From assembly GCA_902794395.1 (NCBI GenBank), contig CADBHB010000013.1, positions 1 through 41,047 of the forward strand: a stretch of 41,047 bases of DNA, read 5' to 3'. Below the pieces are notes generated by a model. That model searched no databases. It was not told where the DNA came from and saw only the letters and a program-made list of their open reading frames with translations. Of this stretch, positions 40,909 to 41,047 are shown in pieces; the stretch's first letter is position 1; every line of letters begins with the position of its first letter. Both the position numbers and the translations under genes were made by a program. This stretch comes from an uncultured Ruminococcus sp. (GTDB lineage: Bacteria > Bacillota > Clostridia > Oscillospirales > Acutalibacteraceae).

Positions 40909-41047
40909 GAGCGGATGAAGTGTTTTGGGATAAATGAACAACGCACTCCGGCGCCGGTGGGCGCATACTCCGCCTTTGGAAGGCTTAGTGTTAGCATAAA
41001 ACTTCATCGACGGCGGGGGCAAAGAATTGCTGTCGCCTTCGATTACC
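40909..41047. repeat. Dispersed repeat, copy B (139 bp)
   Basis: It is the same as copy A except for one added T and one C for G change. It runs to the last base of the window, so its true end is not seen. Confidence 0.9.

Noticed and set aside
40379-41022. Minus-strand frames containing FYANTKPSKGGVCAHRRRSA
   Set aside because: They are produced by the dispersed repeat and recur with each copy. There is no start signal or variable coding pattern that would support a protein.
40554-41047. Repeat cluster considered as a CRISPR array
   Set aside because: Copies differ in length, are directly adjacent or irregularly spaced, and there are no unique spacers of uniform size or cas genes.

Overview
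The window looks like a chromosomal segment of a low-to-mid GC gut Firmicute of the class Clostridia, most like Ruminococcus and other Oscillospiraceae. The signs are strong AGGAGG ribosome binding sites, a T-box leader ahead of thrS, type I dockerins on large secreted proteins, many InlB/GLUG-type surface modules, an AgrA/LytR-type two-component pair and an Rrf2-controlled cysK. No phage, CRISPR array, rRNA or intact transposase gene was seen. The family names come from reading the proteins by eye, because no database search could be run.

Layout. Positions 1-9.9 kb hold a truncated and two full members of a secreted protein family that share a C-terminal module. Each is followed by a nearly identical 38-39 aa peptide gene. 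Between them lie a bile acid:sodium symporter-family transporter and a PAP2 phosphatase, and the last member is followed by a small membrane-anchored dockerin. Positions 10.4-12.6 kb hold thrS under a T-box. Positions 12.6-13.3 kb are gene-poor. Positions 13.4-16.7 kb (minus strand) hold a response regulator, histidine kinase and Na+/H+ antiporter operon. Positions 16.8-23.8 kb hold a surface operon: a 1808-aa dockerin protein, a membrane-anchored protein, a secreted beta-rich protein and a small anchored protein. Positions 23.8-25.0 kb hold a CLC chloride channel on the minus strand. Positions 25.0-25.4 kb hold a regulatory site and a tRNA-like element. Positions 25.4-27.9 kb hold cysK, an Rrf2 regulator and a LysR regulator. 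Positions 27.9-36.6 kb hold a lipoprotein esterase and, divergently, a 2210-aa protein with six CUB-like modules and a dockerin. Positions 36.6-40.5 kb hold a ComEC-like channel with a decayed nuclease domain and a lipoprotein with an OmpA-type domain. The window ends in a dispersed repeat.

How it fits together. Two almost identical LytTR-type direct-repeat sites lie at 16749-16780 and 25086-25117. The first sits between the two-component/antiporter operon and the dockerin surface operon. The second sits upstream of the CLC channel with the same promoter geometry. This predicts one regulon joining ion or pH handling to a large surface-protein operon. The most novel-looking element is the triplicated short peptide gene, conserved mainly by synonymous substitution and always placed just behind the same secreted-protein module. 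The three dockerin proteins suggest attachment to a cohesin scaffold that is not encoded here.
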